Positions 36,972-47,252 of a stretch of 64,000 nt of DNA are shown piece after piece; position 1 is the stretch's first letter; each line of letters begins with the position of its first letter. Below the pieces are notes generated by a model, which was given only the letters and a program-made list of their open reading frames with translations, had not been told where the DNA came from and searched no databases. The translations under genes were made by a program, and so were the position numbers. Source of the DNA: Gaetbulibacter sp. 4G1 (GTDB taxonomy: Bacteria; Bacteroidota; Bacteroidia; Flavobacteriales; Flavobacteriaceae); assembly GCF_002741945.1 (NCBI RefSeq), contig NZ_MDVN01000003.1:124001-188000 (forward strand), written 5' to 3'.

Positions 36972-39584
36972 TTGGCTACAAAAAGTAAAAAAGTAACCCC
37001 TTTAATGAAGCAGTATAATGCTATTAAAGCAAAGTACCCTGATGCGTTATTACTGTTTAGAGTTGGCGATTTTTATGAAACTTTTGGTAGTGATGCCGTA
37101 AAAGCGGCAGGGATTTTAGGGATAATTTTAACTAAGCGCGGTGCAGGTAGTGAGAGTGAAACAGAGTTAGCAGGATTCCCACACCATTCTTTAAATACGT
37201 ATTTGCCTAAGTTGGTAAAAGCAGGCGAGCGTGTTGCTATTTGCGATCAATTGGAAGACCCTAAACAAACCAAAACCATTGTAAAGCGCGGTGTAACCGA
37301 ATTGGTAACTCCAGGAGTAGCTTTAAATGATGAGGTTTTAGTGTCAAAATCTAACAACTTTTTATGCTCTGTCTATTTCGATAAAAAATATATAGGAGTT
37401 TCATTTTTAGATATTTCTACAGGTGAGTTTTTAACCTCGCAAGGTAATGCTGAGTATATTGATAAACTGCTTCAAAACTTTAGCCCGAGCGAAGTTTTAG
37501 TATCCAAGCAAAAACGAACACTTTTTAATGAAACGTTTGGAGAAGATTTTCATACCTTCTATCTGGAAGACTGGATATATCAAACCGATTATGCATACGA
37601 AACCCTAATAAAGCATTTTGACACAAAGACCTTAAAAGGGTTTGGTGTTGAAGATTTATATGAAGGTATTATTGCTTCTGGTTCTGTTTTGCATTATTTA
37701 GGTGAAACACAACATCATAAATTACAGCATATTACGTCTATTTCTAGAATTGCTGAAGATGATTATGTGTGGATGGATAAATTCACAATTAGAAATTTAG
37801 AATTATATAATTCTACAAATAATAATGCGGTTACGCTTTTAAATGTTATTGATAAAACTATTTCACCTATGGGTGGAAGAATGCTTAAACGATGGTTGGC
37901 TTTACCCTTAAAAAATGTTGATAAAATTAAGCAACGCCACGAAGTAGTTAGCTTTTTAACCAAGGAAAATACGGTGCTTCAAAAAATTCAAAACCATATT
38001 AAGCATATTGGAGATTTAGAGCGTTTAATTTCTAAAATTGCAACAGGAAAAGTTAGTCCGCGAGAGGTTATTCAACTTAAAAACTCATTAGAAGCTATTG
38101 TGCCTATAAAATCGTTAGCCTCTAATTGTGATAATGAATCGCTTAAAATTATTGGAGATAACTTACAGAGTTGTGAAGTACTTCGCGAAAAAATAAAAGA
38201 AACACTAAATGAAGATGCACCAGTTAATGTGCTAAAAGGAAATAGCATTGCTGCTGGTTTTTCATCTGAATTAGACGAATTGAGAGATTTATCTAAATCT
38301 GGGAAAGATTTCCTAGATAATATGCTGCAACGCGAAAGTGAGCGTACAGGAATAACATCTCTTAAAATAGCATCAAATAATGTTTTTGGATATTATATTG
38401 AAGTGCGTAATACGCACAAAGATAAAGTTCCAGAAGAATGGATACGAAAACAAACTTTGGTAAGTGCTGAACGCTACATTACCGAGGAACTTAAAGAGTA
38501 TGAAGCCAAAATTTTAGGAGCCGAAGATAAAATACAAGCCATCGAGCAACAACTATTTGCAGAATTGGTAGGTTGGATGAATCAATATATAAAACCAGTA
38601 CAACAAAATGCTTATTTGATAGGTCAAATAGATTGTTTGTGTGGGTTTTCGCAACTTGCTAAGGATAATAATTACATCAACCCTAATATTGATGAATCGT
38701 ATGATTTAGATATTATAGATGGACGCCATCCTGTTATCGAAAAACAATTACCAATTGGTGAAGCTTATATCGCTAATAATGTGTTTTTAGATAGAACAAC
38801 ACAGCAAATAATAATGATTACGGGACCCAATATGTCTGGTAAATCAGCTATTTTAAGACAAACAGCACTTATAGTATTATTGGCGCAAATAGGGAGTTTT
38901 GTACCAGCTCAAGAAGCTAGAATAGGTTTGGTTGATAAGATTTTTACCAGAGTAGGTGCTAGTGATAATATTTCGATGGGAGAATCGACCTTTATGGTAG
39001 AGATGAATGAAACAGCTTCTATTTTAAATAATATATCCGACAGAAGTTTAGTGTTGTTAGACGAAATAGGTCGTGGCACTAGTACTTATGATGGTATTTC
39101 GATAGCATGGGCTATTAGCGAATATTTACATGAGCATCCTGCAAAACCTAAAACACTTTTCGCAACACATTACCATGAGTTGAATGAGATGAGTGAAACT
39201 TTTGAGCGTATTAAAAACTTTAATGTCTCTGTTAAAGAATTAAAAGATAATGTTCTTTTTTTAAGAAAATTGGTTGAAGGAGGTAGTGCACATAGTTTTG
39301 GAATCCATGTAGCTAAAATGGCAGGTATGCCTCAACAAGTTTTACACCGCGCAAATAAAATTTTGAAGAAATTAGAGCAATCACATTCAAGTGAAGAGCT
39401 TACAGATAAGGTGAAATCTATGCAAGATGAAATGCAACTAAGCTTTTTTAATTTAGACGATCCTTTATTAGAAAATATTAAGGACGAGATTTTACACATT
39501 GATATTGATACACTTACACCTGTAGAAGCACTTATGAAATTGAATGAAATTAAGCGTATGTTAGTTAAGAAAAAACAAGCTTAA
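36972..39584 (+). CDS. mutS: DNA mismatch repair protein MutS
   Basis: 870 residues starting at TTG 36972 ([19 protein letters not shown]); the first ATG would cut into the conserved N-terminus. The mismatch-wedge motif is GDFYETF (Phe34-x-Glu36). The ATPase has Walker [10 protein letters not shown] (~616-624), the ABC signature region [16 protein letters not shown], Walker [17 protein letters not shown] and [10 protein letters not shown]. The C-terminal tail carries the helical tetramer/clamp region. No mutL is nearby. Confidence 0.97.
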   Translation: MATKSKKVTPLMKQYNAIKAKYPDALLLFRVGDFYETFGSDAVKAAGILGIILTKRGAGSESETELAGFPHHSLNTYLPKLVKAGERVAICDQLEDPKQTKTIVKRGVTELVTPGVALNDEVLVSKSNNFLCSVYFDKKYIGVSFLDISTGEFLTSQGNAEYIDKLLQNFSPSEVLVSKQKRTLFNETFGEDFHTFYLEDWIYQTDYAYETLIKHFDTKTLKGFGVEDLYEGIIASGSVLHYLGETQHHKLQHITSISRIAEDDYVWMDKFTIRNLELYNSTNNNAVTLLNVIDKTISPMGGRMLKRWLALPLKNVDKIKQRHEVVSFLTKENTVLQKIQNHIKHIGDLERLISKIATGKVSPREVIQLKNSLEAIVPIKSLASNCDNESLKIIGDNLQSCEVLREKIKETLNEDAPVNVLKGNSIAAGFSSELDELRDLSKSGKDFLDNMLQRESERTGITSLKIASNNVFGYYIEVRNTHKDKVPEEWIRKQTLVSAERYITEELKEYEAKILGAEDKIQAIEQQLFAELVGWMNQYIKPVQQNAYLIGQIDCLCGFSQLAKDNNYINPNIDESYDLDIIDGRHPVIEKQLPIGEAYIANNVFLDRTTQQIIMITGPNMSGKSAILRQTALIVLLAQIGSFVPAQEARIGLVDKIFTRVGASDNISMGESTFMVEMNETASILNNISDRSLVLLDEIGRGTSTYDGISIAWAISEYLHEHPAKPKTLFATHYHELNEMSETFERIKNFNVSVKELKDNVLFLRKLVEGGSAHSFGIHVAKMAGMPQQVLHRANKILKKLEQSHSSEELTDKVKSMQDEMQLSFFNLDDPLLENIKDEILHIDIDTLTPVEALMKLNEIKRMLVKKKQA

Positions 39585-39614
39585 AATTATTTTTATTTAT
39601 TTTACTAAAAGGCT

Positions 39615-39643
39615 TTGGAATTCCTAGAAATATTTTAAATTTG
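39615..39643 (+). promoter_or_regulatory. Promoter for the tRNA-Gly / tRNA-Leu unit
   Basis: TTG at 39615-39617 and TAaaTTTG at 39636-39643 with an 18-base spacer match the Bacteroidota primary sigma factor consensus. The tRNA-Gly gene begins 39 bases downstream. Confidence 0.7.
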
Positions 39644-39682
39644 CATCCGCAATAGCAATATTGTATGTTCATATAAAAGACT

Positions 39683-39754
39683 GCGAAAGTAGCTCAGGGG
39701 TAGAGCATCACCTTGCCAAGGTGGGGGTCGCGGGTTCAAATCCCGTCTTTCGCT
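39683..39754 (+). tRNA. tRNA-Gly (GCC)
   Basis: Cloverleaf of 72 bases: acceptor gcgaaag pairs with ctttcgc, D-stem gctc/gagc, anticodon loop ttgccaa giving GCC, T-arm gggttcaaatccc. CCA is not encoded. Confidence 0.96.
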
Positions 39755-39780
39755 CTGAAACTTTCTTAAAATATACCAAT

Positions 39781-39864
39781 GCTGAAGTGGTGGAATTGGT
39801 AGACACGTTGGACTTAAAATCCAATGTCCATTAGGACGTACGGGTTCAAGTCCCGTCTTCAGTA
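39781..39864 (+). tRNA. tRNA-Leu (TAA)
   Basis: 84-base class II tRNA: acceptor gctgaag pairs with cttcagt, anticodon loop cttaaaa gives TAA, a long variable arm (tgtccattaggacg) and T-arm gggttcaagtccc. CCA is not encoded. It lies 26 bases after tRNA-Gly and probably shares its transcript. Confidence 0.96.
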
Positions 39865-39866
39865 CT

Positions 39867-39899
39867 AAAGCCTTATCAAAATTTGATAAGGCTTTTTTT
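39867..39899. terminator. Rho-independent terminator after the tRNA pair
   Basis: Stem 39867-39880 pairs with 39882-39895 in full apart from the tight A/T apex, followed by a run of T. It starts 2 bases after tRNA-Leu. The A-rich left side also lets it serve the converging kinase gene. Confidence 0.9.
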
Positions 39900-39923
39900 A
39901 TGCTATTAAATTAAAAGTTTGCT

Positions 39924-41300
39924 TTAAGCCGTATAGAATATCAAACTAACAATTGTACCTTTATTTTCTGCACTTTTTACTTGAATTTTGCTTTTATGTA
40001 GGAGCATAATTTGTTTACATAGACTTAAACCTATACCGCTACCAGTTTTTTTTGTGCTAAAAAATGGAACAAAAATATTTTCTATTATTTCGTTTGGAAT
40101 GCCTTTTCCGTTATCCCTTATTTTTATAATGGCTTGCCCATTAATATTTTTTTGAGCTGATAAAATAATTTTAGGATGCTTAACTTCTTTACAGGCTTCA
40201 ACCGCATTAAGTATTAAATTAATTAATACTTGTTCAATTAAATACGTATCCATTTCTATTTCAAGATTTGGGTTTTCAATTTCGAAATGCAACTCAATAT
40301 TTTTATTTTCTAGCGAAGGAAACATTAATGTTTTTATGTTTTCGAACAGCTCGATTACTAATATATTGCTTAAATTAAGTTTGGTGATTTTATTCAAACT
40401 TCTGTAGGTCTTAGCAAATTTTAATAAGCCTTCACTTCTTTTTTTAATACTTTCAATTCCTGTGTCTAAATCGTTCATGTCTATTTGATGCTCGTTGGGA
40501 TCACTTATAGATTGTTGAACTTTGGTTTGTAGTGTTTCCGCTAATGACGATATTGGCGCAATTGAGTTCATGATTTCATGCGTCATAACACTCAAAAGCT
40601 TTTTCCATGCCTCGGTTTCGTTTTGGGTTAATGTACTTTCTATATTTTGTAAAACAATAAGTTTATATGACTCTTCCTTTATTTGGAAAATGGAACTAGC
40701 TATTAAAAGTTTTGTTTTTTCGTTCTCAATAGTTACGGTTATACTATCCTCAATGTTATGGTTTTTTGTAAAAACAATATTGTAAAGCTTGGGGTTTCTT
40801 TTTTCAATAAACTGAACATTTTTTAGAGAAGGAACGCTTAAGGTTTTTTTTAAAGCATCATTGATCCATAAAACTTTACCAGACTCTATATTATAAGCAA
40901 TTATTCCTGTATTAATTAATTCTAGTATTTTTTTTAGGTACAAATGCTGTGCTTCTTTTTCTTTATTTATTTCGTGTATGGTTTTGTTAACTTCATTGAA
41001 GCCTTTGCGTAACTCCTTAATATCTTCAGGCCCAGATTTTTCGTTAAACCATCGGGAGAAATCTCGATACTTTACAGATTCAAAAAAATCATCCATTTCA
41101 TAAAATCGCCTAAATATAAACTTGTATAAGCCTCTAAAGGAGTAATACAATATGATTAAAAAAGGGGCTAGTATAGCAAGACTAAGTTGTAAATTGGTTT
41201 GAAAATCTAAATAGGTAATTGTAAACGCTAAAATTGTTAGCGCAAAAAATAGAATAATGACTCTTAAGGTAAGAACTAATTTATATTTTCTATAAGCCAT
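39924..41300 (-). CDS. NtrY-like sensor histidine kinase with minimal extracytoplasmic loop
   Basis: 458 residues. Two membrane helices (~11-30 and ~38-56) are separated by only a few residues, so almost nothing projects into the periplasm. A HAMP-like linker and a PAS-like region (~120-220) follow, then the phospho-acceptor motif VMTHEIMNSIAPISS (His241). The ATPase domain has the N-box LINLILNAVEACKEV, G1 IRDNGKGIP, and GSGIGLSLCKQIM. Its start overlaps the end of the sigma-54 regulator gene by 11 bases, so the pair is coupled. The short loop suggests sensing within the membrane or via a partner transporter, as in BceS-type kinases (inference). Confidence 0.92.
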   Translation of the reverse strand: MAYRKYKLVLTLRVIILFFALTILAFTITYLDFQTNLQLSLAILAPFLIILYYSFRGLYKFIFRRFYEMDDFFESVKYRDFSRWFNEKSGPEDIKELRKGFNEVNKTIHEINKEKEAQHLYLKKILELINTGIIAYNIESGKVLWINDALKKTLSVPSLKNVQFIEKRNPKLYNIVFTKNHNIEDSITVTIENEKTKLLIASSIFQIKEESYKLIVLQNIESTLTQNETEAWKKLLSVMTHEIMNSIAPISSLAETLQTKVQQSISDPNEHQIDMNDLDTGIESIKKRSEGLLKFAKTYRSLNKITKLNLSNILVIELFENIKTLMFPSLENKNIELHFEIENPNLEIEMDTYLIEQVLINLILNAVEACKEVKHPKIILSAQKNINGQAIIKIRDNGKGIPNEIIENIFVPFFSTKKTGSGIGLSLCKQIMLLHKSKIQVKSAENKGTIVSLIFYTA

Positions 41301-42636
41301 ACTTATTTAATCTTCTATAAAGTGCTGTTCGCGTAATCCCTAATTCTTTAGCAGATTTAGAAATGTTACCATTATTTTTCTCAATAACTTTTAAAATAGC
41401 ATTCTTTTCTATGGTTTCTAGTTTTAAATCGGATGTGCCAATATTATTCCCTCGTTTTTCTATTGGAGAAAACACTAAGTCTTCTTTATATAAATAATCA
41501 CTGTCAGCCATAATCACTGCTCTTTCCAAAGCGTATTGTAGTTCGCGGACATTACCTGGAAAATAATAGCTCCTTAATTTTTCAATAAAACCATCATCTA
41601 GTTTAAAGCTGGATTTTAAATACTTTTCGGCGTAAACATTAATAAAATGCTTAGCAAGTAAAATAATATCTTTATCACGGTTTCTAAGCGGAGGTACGAT
41701 AATTTCAACAGTATTAATTCTATATATAAGATCTTTTCTAAAATTAGCTTCGTCTGCAAGAAATTCAATATCTAAATTAGTTGCACAAATAAGTCGAATA
41801 TTAATATCTATAGCTTTGTTAGAGCCTAATGGTGTTACTTTTCTGTTTTGTAAAACCGTTAAGAGTTTTGCTTGTTGTTGCAAACTTATATTACCAATTT
41901 CATCTAAAAAAAGCGTACCGCCATCGGCAGATTCAAACCTTCCTGGTCTGTCATTTTTTGCATCTGTAAAAGCTCCTTTTTTGTATCCAAATAATTCACT
42001 TTCAAACAATGTTGCAGTTAGCGACCCAACATCAACTTTAATAAAAGGTTTGTTTTTTCTTAACGAATTATCATGTATAGCTTTAGCAATTAAGTCCTTG
42101 CCCGTTCCGTTTTCTCCCAAGATTAAAATATTAGCGTCAGTAGGAGCAATTTTTTTTATCTTTAAAAAAACGTCAGTCATAGCATGACTTTCACCCAAAA
42201 TTTCATGTCTTGTAATTGAGGTGCCTGCTTTTTTATATGTGTTTGATTTTTTCTTATTTAAGATATCAGTAATCGACTCAATAAGCTTGCTGTTTTCCCA
42301 AGGTTTTACTAAAAAATCTGAAGCTCCTTCTTTTAAAGATCGGATAGCCAAATCTAAATCACCATATGCTGTTATTAGAATAATAGAAACTGATTTGTCA
42401 ATGTCCTTAATTTTATTAAGCCAATAAATACCTTCGTTACCAGTATTTATAAGCCCATTAAAATTCATATCTAGAATAATAATATCGAATTTAGTTTTCC
42501 CTATTAAGGAAATTATATTTCCAGGGTTTTTCTCAACAACAACCTCCTTAACTCTCGATTTTAACAGTAATCTCATAGCTGTTAAGACATCGGTATCATC
42601 ATCTACAACTAATATGTTTGCGTTTTTTAACAACAT
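41290..42636 (-). CDS. NtrC-type sigma-54-dependent response regulator
   Basis: 448 residues. Receiver: D12-D14 acidic pocket, phospho-acceptor Asp56 (IIILDMNF), Thr89 and Lys111. AAA+ domain: Walker A GENGTGKD (174-181), sigma-54 contact loop GAFTDA (221-226; canonical GAFTGA), Walker B TLFLDE (241-246), R-finger region, and ending in a Fis-type helix-turn-helix (GNISKSAKELGITRTALYRRL). It is encoded upstream of its kinase and diverges from the adaptor/ABC locus, which it most probably activates. Confidence 0.94.
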   Translation of the reverse strand: MLLKNANILVVDDDTDVLTAMRLLLKSRVKEVVVEKNPGNIISLIGKTKFDIIILDMNFNGLINTGNEGIYWLNKIKDIDKSVSIILITAYGDLDLAIRSLKEGASDFLVKPWENSKLIESITDILNKKKSNTYKKAGTSITRHEILGESHAMTDVFLKIKKIAPTDANILILGENGTGKDLIAKAIHDNSLRKNKPFIKVDVGSLTATLFESELFGYKKGAFTDAKNDRPGRFESADGGTLFLDEIGNISLQQQAKLLTVLQNRKVTPLGSNKAIDINIRLICATNLDIEFLADEANFRKDLIYRINTVEIIVPPLRNRDKDIILLAKHFINVYAEKYLKSSFKLDDGFIEKLRSYYFPGNVRELQYALERAVIMADSDYLYKEDLVFSPIEKRGNNIGTSDLKLETIEKNAILKVIEKNNGNISKSAKELGITRTALYRRLNKYGL

Positions 42637-42705
42637 AATTACAATAATACAATAATAATGAGGGCATTAAAAATTATTAATCTACAATTATTTAAGCATT
42701 AAAAA

Positions 42706-42745
42706 GTGTTTTGAAAGCGAACACAGTTGTATCATTTTCGAACAC
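42706..42745. promoter_or_regulatory. Candidate activator-binding repeats in divergent intergenic region
   Basis: The 205-base gap between the sigma-54 regulator and the adaptor gene holds cgaacac at 42718-42724 and again at 42739-42745, exactly 21 bases apart (two helical turns). The first copy also completes an inverted repeat gtgtt (42706-42710) / aacac (42720-42724). About 100 bases separate them from the adaptor ATG, a reasonable enhancer distance. A weak -24/-12-like tggcat..tgac stands near 42799. Confidence 0.4.
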
Positions 42746-42841
42746 CTTTGTTTATAAAATTATTTTTAACATTATGATTTATAGGTGTTTACGCGATTGG
42801 CATAGTAATGACTATATAGAGGTTATAAATATTGGTACTGT

Positions 42842-44089
42842 ATGGATATCCCTTTAGAAAAGAAACGATTTAATAAGAAACAAATTAGCATAGCTATTGG
42901 ATTAATTCTTCTAATTTCATTAATCACTTTTGTAATTATTTCAACTGGAGGAAACTCTAAACTAAATGTAGATAAAGAGCGAATTTCCATTAGCGAGATT
43001 AAAGAAGGAGTGTTTCAAGAAAATATACCTGTTTCTGGAAATGTTTTACCAATTACTACAATTTATTTAGATGCTCTTGAAGGTGGTCGAGTAGACGAGC
43101 TTTATGTTGAGGATGGAGCTATTATGAAACAAGGTGACCCTATACTTCGCTTATCAAATACCGATTTAGAATTGAGTTTAGTAAATCAAGAAACATCAGT
43201 ATATAATTTATTAACACAAATGCAGATTTCTCAGAATGCTGCACGTCAAAATACCATTAATAAGTTGACTAGAATGACAGATGTTGAGAATGCGCTTATT
43301 GAAGCTAGTAGAGTTTATCAACTTAATAAAAAACTATTTGATCAAAAAGCTATTGGGCGTCAAGAGTTTCAAGAATCAGAAAATAACTATAACTACCAAA
43401 AGCAGCAGATGGAACTTGCTCAAGAAATTTTAAAACAAGATTCGATATCAACTAAGCAAGAAACTAATCAAGCTCAAAATTCATTTTCTAGAACCCAAAG
43501 TGCTTTAAAATTAATGAGGAAGAAGGTTGGAGATTTAGTAGTAAAAGCTCCAGTTGATGGTCAGTTAACATCTTTGGATGCCGAAATAGGACAATCTAAA
43601 AACAAAGGTGAACGCTTAGGACAATTAGATGTTTTGAGTGGGTTTAAAGTACGTGCCGATATTGATGAACATTATATATCTAGAATCTATACAGGGCAAC
43701 GAGGTACATTTCTTTTTAATAGTAAAGAGTACAGTCTTATTATTAAGAAAGTATTTACTCAAGTTACTGGAGGTCGATTTCAAGTAGATATGCTTTTTGA
43801 AGAAAAAGTAGAAGGGGTTCGTCGCGGACAATCGCTACAAATTCGTTTGGCTTTAAGTGAAGAGAAGCAGGCCATTCTTGTCCCAAAAGGAGGCTTTTTT
43901 CAACAAACAGGAGGTAATTGGATTTTTAAATTGAATGAAGCTGGAACAATAGCTTATAAAGTAGATATACGTCTTGGAACAAAAAATACAGAATATTACG
44001 AAGTATTAGAAGGACTGGAACCTGGCGATAAAGTCATAACATCTAGCTACGATAATTATGGCGATAAACAAGAATTGGTATTAAAATAA
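42842..44089 (+). CDS. Efflux adaptor subunit (HlyD/RND-type periplasmic adaptor)
   Basis: 415 residues with an N-terminal membrane anchor (ISIAIGLILLISLITFVIIS). The lipoyl/barrel-sandwich halves are LDALEGGRVDELYVEDGAIMKQGDPIL and KVGDLVVKAPVDGQLTSLDAEIGQ, flanking a long alpha-hairpin (~110-220). A beta-barrel and membrane-proximal domain follow. The family links inner-membrane transporters to TolC. It is the first gene of the transport locus, 13 bases before the first ABC ATPase. Confidence 0.93.
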   Translation: MDIPLEKKRFNKKQISIAIGLILLISLITFVIISTGGNSKLNVDKERISISEIKEGVFQENIPVSGNVLPITTIYLDALEGGRVDELYVEDGAIMKQGDPILRLSNTDLELSLVNQETSVYNLLTQMQISQNAARQNTINKLTRMTDVENALIEASRVYQLNKKLFDQKAIGRQEFQESENNYNYQKQQMELAQEILKQDSISTKQETNQAQNSFSRTQSALKLMRKKVGDLVVKAPVDGQLTSLDAEIGQSKNKGERLGQLDVLSGFKVRADIDEHYISRIYTGQRGTFLFNSKEYSLIIKKVFTQVTGGRFQVDMLFEEKVEGVRRGQSLQIRLALSEEKQAILVPKGGFFQQTGGNWIFKLNEAGTIAYKVDIRLGTKNTEYYEVLEGLEPGDKVITSSYDNYGDKQELVLK

Positions 44090-44102
44090 ACTAATAGATA
44101 TT

Positions 44103-44780
44103 ATGATAAAAATTAAAGATTTAGAAAAATATTACAAAACGGAAGAGCTACAAACCATAGCTTTAAATAAGCTGTCTTTTGAAGTGAAACAAGGCGAGTT
44201 TATAGCAGTTATGGGGCCTTCTGGATGCGGAAAATCTACGTTGCTTAATATACTAGGTATGTTGGACGATTCAGATGGAGGCAGTTTTATTTTTAATGGT
44301 GAAGAGGTTATTAATTATAACGAGCGTAAAAGGGCTAACATCCGTAAACATAATATTGGGTTTGTATTTCAAAGCTTTAATTTGATTGATCAACTTACGG
44401 TTTTTGAAAATGTAGAACTACCTTTAATTTATACAGGCGTAAAAAAAGCTGAAAGAAAAAAGAAAGTGCATGAGGTCCTAGAAAAAATGCAAATTATGCA
44501 TAGACGCAAGCATTTTCCACAACAACTTTCTGGTGGACAACAACAAAGAGTTGCAGTAGCTAGAGCGGTAGTTAACGACCCTAAATTAATACTTGCCGAT
44601 GAGCCAACGGGAAACTTAGATAGTAGTAATGGTAATGAGGTTATGGAATTGTTAACCGAATTAAATAACCAAGGCGCTACTATAATAATGGTAACGCATA
44701 GTGAACATGATGCTAAATATAGTCATCGTATTATTCGCATGTTAGATGGACAAAAAGTGACTGAGAATAGTTTGATATAA
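44103..44780 (+). CDS. ABC transporter ATP-binding protein (MacB/LolD type), first copy
   Basis: 225 residues. Walker A GPSGCGKST (38-46), Q-loop in GFVFQSFNLIDQLTV, signature LSGGQQQRVAVARA (142-155), Walker B LILADE (162-167), D-loop GNLD (Asp173) and switch His in MVTHSEHD. All catalytic elements are intact. It energises permeases of the MacB/FtsX class, and six follow directly. It probably serves several of them. Confidence 0.96.
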   Translation: MIKIKDLEKYYKTEELQTIALNKLSFEVKQGEFIAVMGPSGCGKSTLLNILGMLDDSDGGSFIFNGEEVINYNERKRANIRKHNIGFVFQSFNLIDQLTVFENVELPLIYTGVKKAERKKKVHEVLEKMQIMHRRKHFPQQLSGGQQQRVAVARAVVNDPKLILADEPTGNLDSSNGNEVMELLTELNNQGATIIMVTHSEHDAKYSHRIIRMLDGQKVTENSLI

Positions 44781-44798
44781 TATTATAACAAGGATATC

Positions 44799-47225
44799 AT
44801 GATTCAAAATTATTTAAAAATAGCACTTAGAAACCTCCTTAAAAATTGGGGCCTTACTTTTATAAATATTATAGGTTTGGCAACTGGTTTTGCAATTACA
44901 TTGCTTATTGTACAGTATGTTCAGTTTGAAAGAAGCTATGAAAATACACATCTTGATTCAGATAGGGTTGTTCGACTCACTTTAAACCTTTTAACAGGAA
45001 ATTCGGTAACGACTCAAGACAGCGAAGTATACCCACCAGTTGGACCAAAGCTACAAGCAGAAGTTCCAGAAGTAGAAGCCTATACGAGGGTTTATGCCAT
45101 TGGTGAACCAAATTCACCTATGCAAATTGGAGAGCAACAATTTCTTATGAAAGATCTCTATGCTGTTGATGCCGATTTCTTTCGCATGTTTAATTATAAG
45201 TTGATGTATGGTAATGAAAAAGACCTTTTCAAAAAGCCCAATGAGGCTGTAATTACAGAATCAACAGCCTTAAAATATTTTAACCGAACAGATGTTGTTG
45301 GAGAAGTTATAAAATCTCCAGGAAGTAATGGAGATATACTCTATAGTGTAGTAGGAGTTACCCACGACAGTCCACCAAATACACATCTCAAATTTGATAT
45401 GCTTATTTCATATCCAACTATGCTTGCAGATACAGAGATGTTAAGAAGACATGGAGAAAAGAAAGATAATTGGGATAATAATAACTCTTATATGTATGTG
45501 CAGCTAATAAAAGGTGCAGATTACAACCATTTTACTAATTCTTTGGAGGCATTTAGCAAACGATTAGTTGATGAAAAAAAGATAAAGAGTGAAGCTATTA
45601 TTGGTCAAAAAATTGCAGATATACACCTATATTCTAAGAAGACTTTTGAGCCTGAAGCAAATGGAGATGCTAACTCTGTTTTCTTTCTTTTTGCAGTGGC
45701 CTTGTTAATTATAATAAGCGCTTTTGTGAATTATATAAACCTTACTACATCTCAGGCTCTGGACAGAGCAAAAGAGGTTGGAGTTAAAAAAGTGTTGGGA
45801 TCTACTAAAACTCAGTTGAGGATTCAATTTTTAGTAGAATCAATAGTCATAAATATTCTTGCTGGTTGTGTTGCCTTAGTACTCGTTTTGATAGGAAAAT
45901 CGCATTTTCTTTCCCTTTCAGGGCTACCAGAAAACTTTGTGCTTTTTGGCAATTTATCTTTCTGGTTACTTCTATTAACTTTTATAATATTAGGAGGCCT
46001 TCTTTCAGGATTATACCCAGCTTTTGTTTTATCCTCTTTTAAACCTTCGGCTATTCTAAAAGGTAGTTTTTCACATTCTGATAAAGGTACTTTACTGCGT
46101 AAAGGCCTTGTTGTTTTTCAATTTGCAATAACTATTATTTTACTCATTCAAACATTTACTGTAAATGAGCAAATTGATTTTATGCGTGGTTTGGACAGGG
46201 GAGTTAATGTTCAAAAAAGTATTGTTGTTGAGGCACCTACAAAGAAAGCTACTGAAAATTATTCTGTATTTAAACAAAACTTATTGGCAAATGCAAATAT
46301 AAAAGCTGTTTCGTTGTCGCATACAGTTCCAGGACAGCCATCGGGTTCCTTAACAACTACAGCTGATATACATATTACAGGAATCACACCAGATGAATAC
46401 CATAATTTTTACCTTACATTTATCGACAAAGATTATATTCCATTGCTAGGTGTAGAAATGCTAACAGGATCCAATTTTGATGAGAGCACTACACGAGAAA
46501 AGCGACAAGTGATTGTAAATGAAGAAGCCTTAAGAAGATGGAACATAACAAATTCTGAAAAGGCAATAAACAACAAGATTTCTTTTTGGGGCAGTGAATG
46601 GACCATTAAAGGTGTTGTTAAAAATTATCATCAGCAATCACCAAAATCACCATTGTTGCCAATGATTCACATATTTAGCAACACATTTAGAAGTTTAGCT
46701 ACAGTACAATTTGTTGGAGGTACATCAAGCGATAACCTTACGTTGGTAAAGGAAGAGTTTAATACTGTTTATCCAGGATCTGCATTCTCTTATTTTTTTA
46801 TGGGTCAGGAATACGACAAGCAATTTAAGATTGAAGACCGTTTTAAAAATGTGTTTATGATACTTACAGCTTTTTCTATTCTGATAGCATGTTTAGGGCT
46901 GTTAGGTCTTGCTTCTTTTTCAATTTCAAAAAGAAGAAAGGAGATAGGTATACGTAAAGTAATTGGTGCAAGTACTGCAAATATTTTAATCTTACTTTCA
47001 ACGGATTTTATTAAAACAGTAATGATTTCTGTTATAATAAGTGTTCCTCTTACTTATTTTTTAATTCAAAATTGGTTGAAAAATTTTGCGTTCAAGATCG
47101 ATTTACATTTGTGGTTATTTATCCTTCCTATTCTTTTGGTACTAGTCTTGGTAATATTTTCCATTGGAGTGAAGACTGTACAAACAGCAATTGCAAATCC
47201 AATAAATAGTTTAAAAACAGAATAA
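44799..47225 (+). CDS. MacB/FtsX-type ABC permease 1
   Basis: 808 residues. Layout shared by the whole array: TM1 (~18-42), a periplasmic MacB_PCD-like domain (DSPPNTHLKFDMLISYPTM), three TMs of an FtsX unit (from ~292) with coupling motif AKEVGVKKVLGS, a further TM (~437), a second periplasmic domain, and a second FtsX unit (~697 on) with RKEIGIRKVIGAS. So one chain carries two permease halves. Ends NPINSLKTE. Closest to permease 2 in the array. Starts 18 bases after the ATPase. Substrate unknown; MacB relatives move lipopeptides, antibiotics or lipoproteins mechanically. Confidence 0.93.
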   Translation: MIQNYLKIALRNLLKNWGLTFINIIGLATGFAITLLIVQYVQFERSYENTHLDSDRVVRLTLNLLTGNSVTTQDSEVYPPVGPKLQAEVPEVEAYTRVYAIGEPNSPMQIGEQQFLMKDLYAVDADFFRMFNYKLMYGNEKDLFKKPNEAVITESTALKYFNRTDVVGEVIKSPGSNGDILYSVVGVTHDSPPNTHLKFDMLISYPTMLADTEMLRRHGEKKDNWDNNNSYMYVQLIKGADYNHFTNSLEAFSKRLVDEKKIKSEAIIGQKIADIHLYSKKTFEPEANGDANSVFFLFAVALLIIISAFVNYINLTTSQALDRAKEVGVKKVLGSTKTQLRIQFLVESIVINILAGCVALVLVLIGKSHFLSLSGLPENFVLFGNLSFWLLLLTFIILGGLLSGLYPAFVLSSFKPSAILKGSFSHSDKGTLLRKGLVVFQFAITIILLIQTFTVNEQIDFMRGLDRGVNVQKSIVVEAPTKKATENYSVFKQNLLANANIKAVSLSHTVPGQPSGSLTTTADIHITGITPDEYHNFYLTFIDKDYIPLLGVEMLTGSNFDESTTREKRQVIVNEEALRRWNITNSEKAINNKISFWGSEWTIKGVVKNYHQQSPKSPLLPMIHIFSNTFRSLATVQFVGGTSSDNLTLVKEEFNTVYPGSAFSYFFMGQEYDKQFKIEDRFKNVFMILTAFSILIACLGLLGLASFSISKRRKEIGIRKVIGASTANILILLSTDFIKTVMISVIISVPLTYFLIQNWLKNFAFKIDLHLWLFILPILLVLVLVIFSIGVKTVQTAIANPINSLKTE

Positions 47226-47252
47226 TTAGCATCAATCAAAAAACGAACAATC

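Noticed and set aside
41959-41976. GAFTDA in place of GAFTGA in the sigma-54 activator as a sign of lost function
   Set aside because: I recall GAFTDA as common in Bacteroidota NtrC-type regulators, and all other motifs are intact, so it is not good evidence of inactivity.
42799-42815. Sigma-54 -24/-12 promoter before the adaptor gene
   Set aside because: tggcat is a fair -24 match but the -12 part reads tgac rather than ttgc; too weak to annotate on its own.
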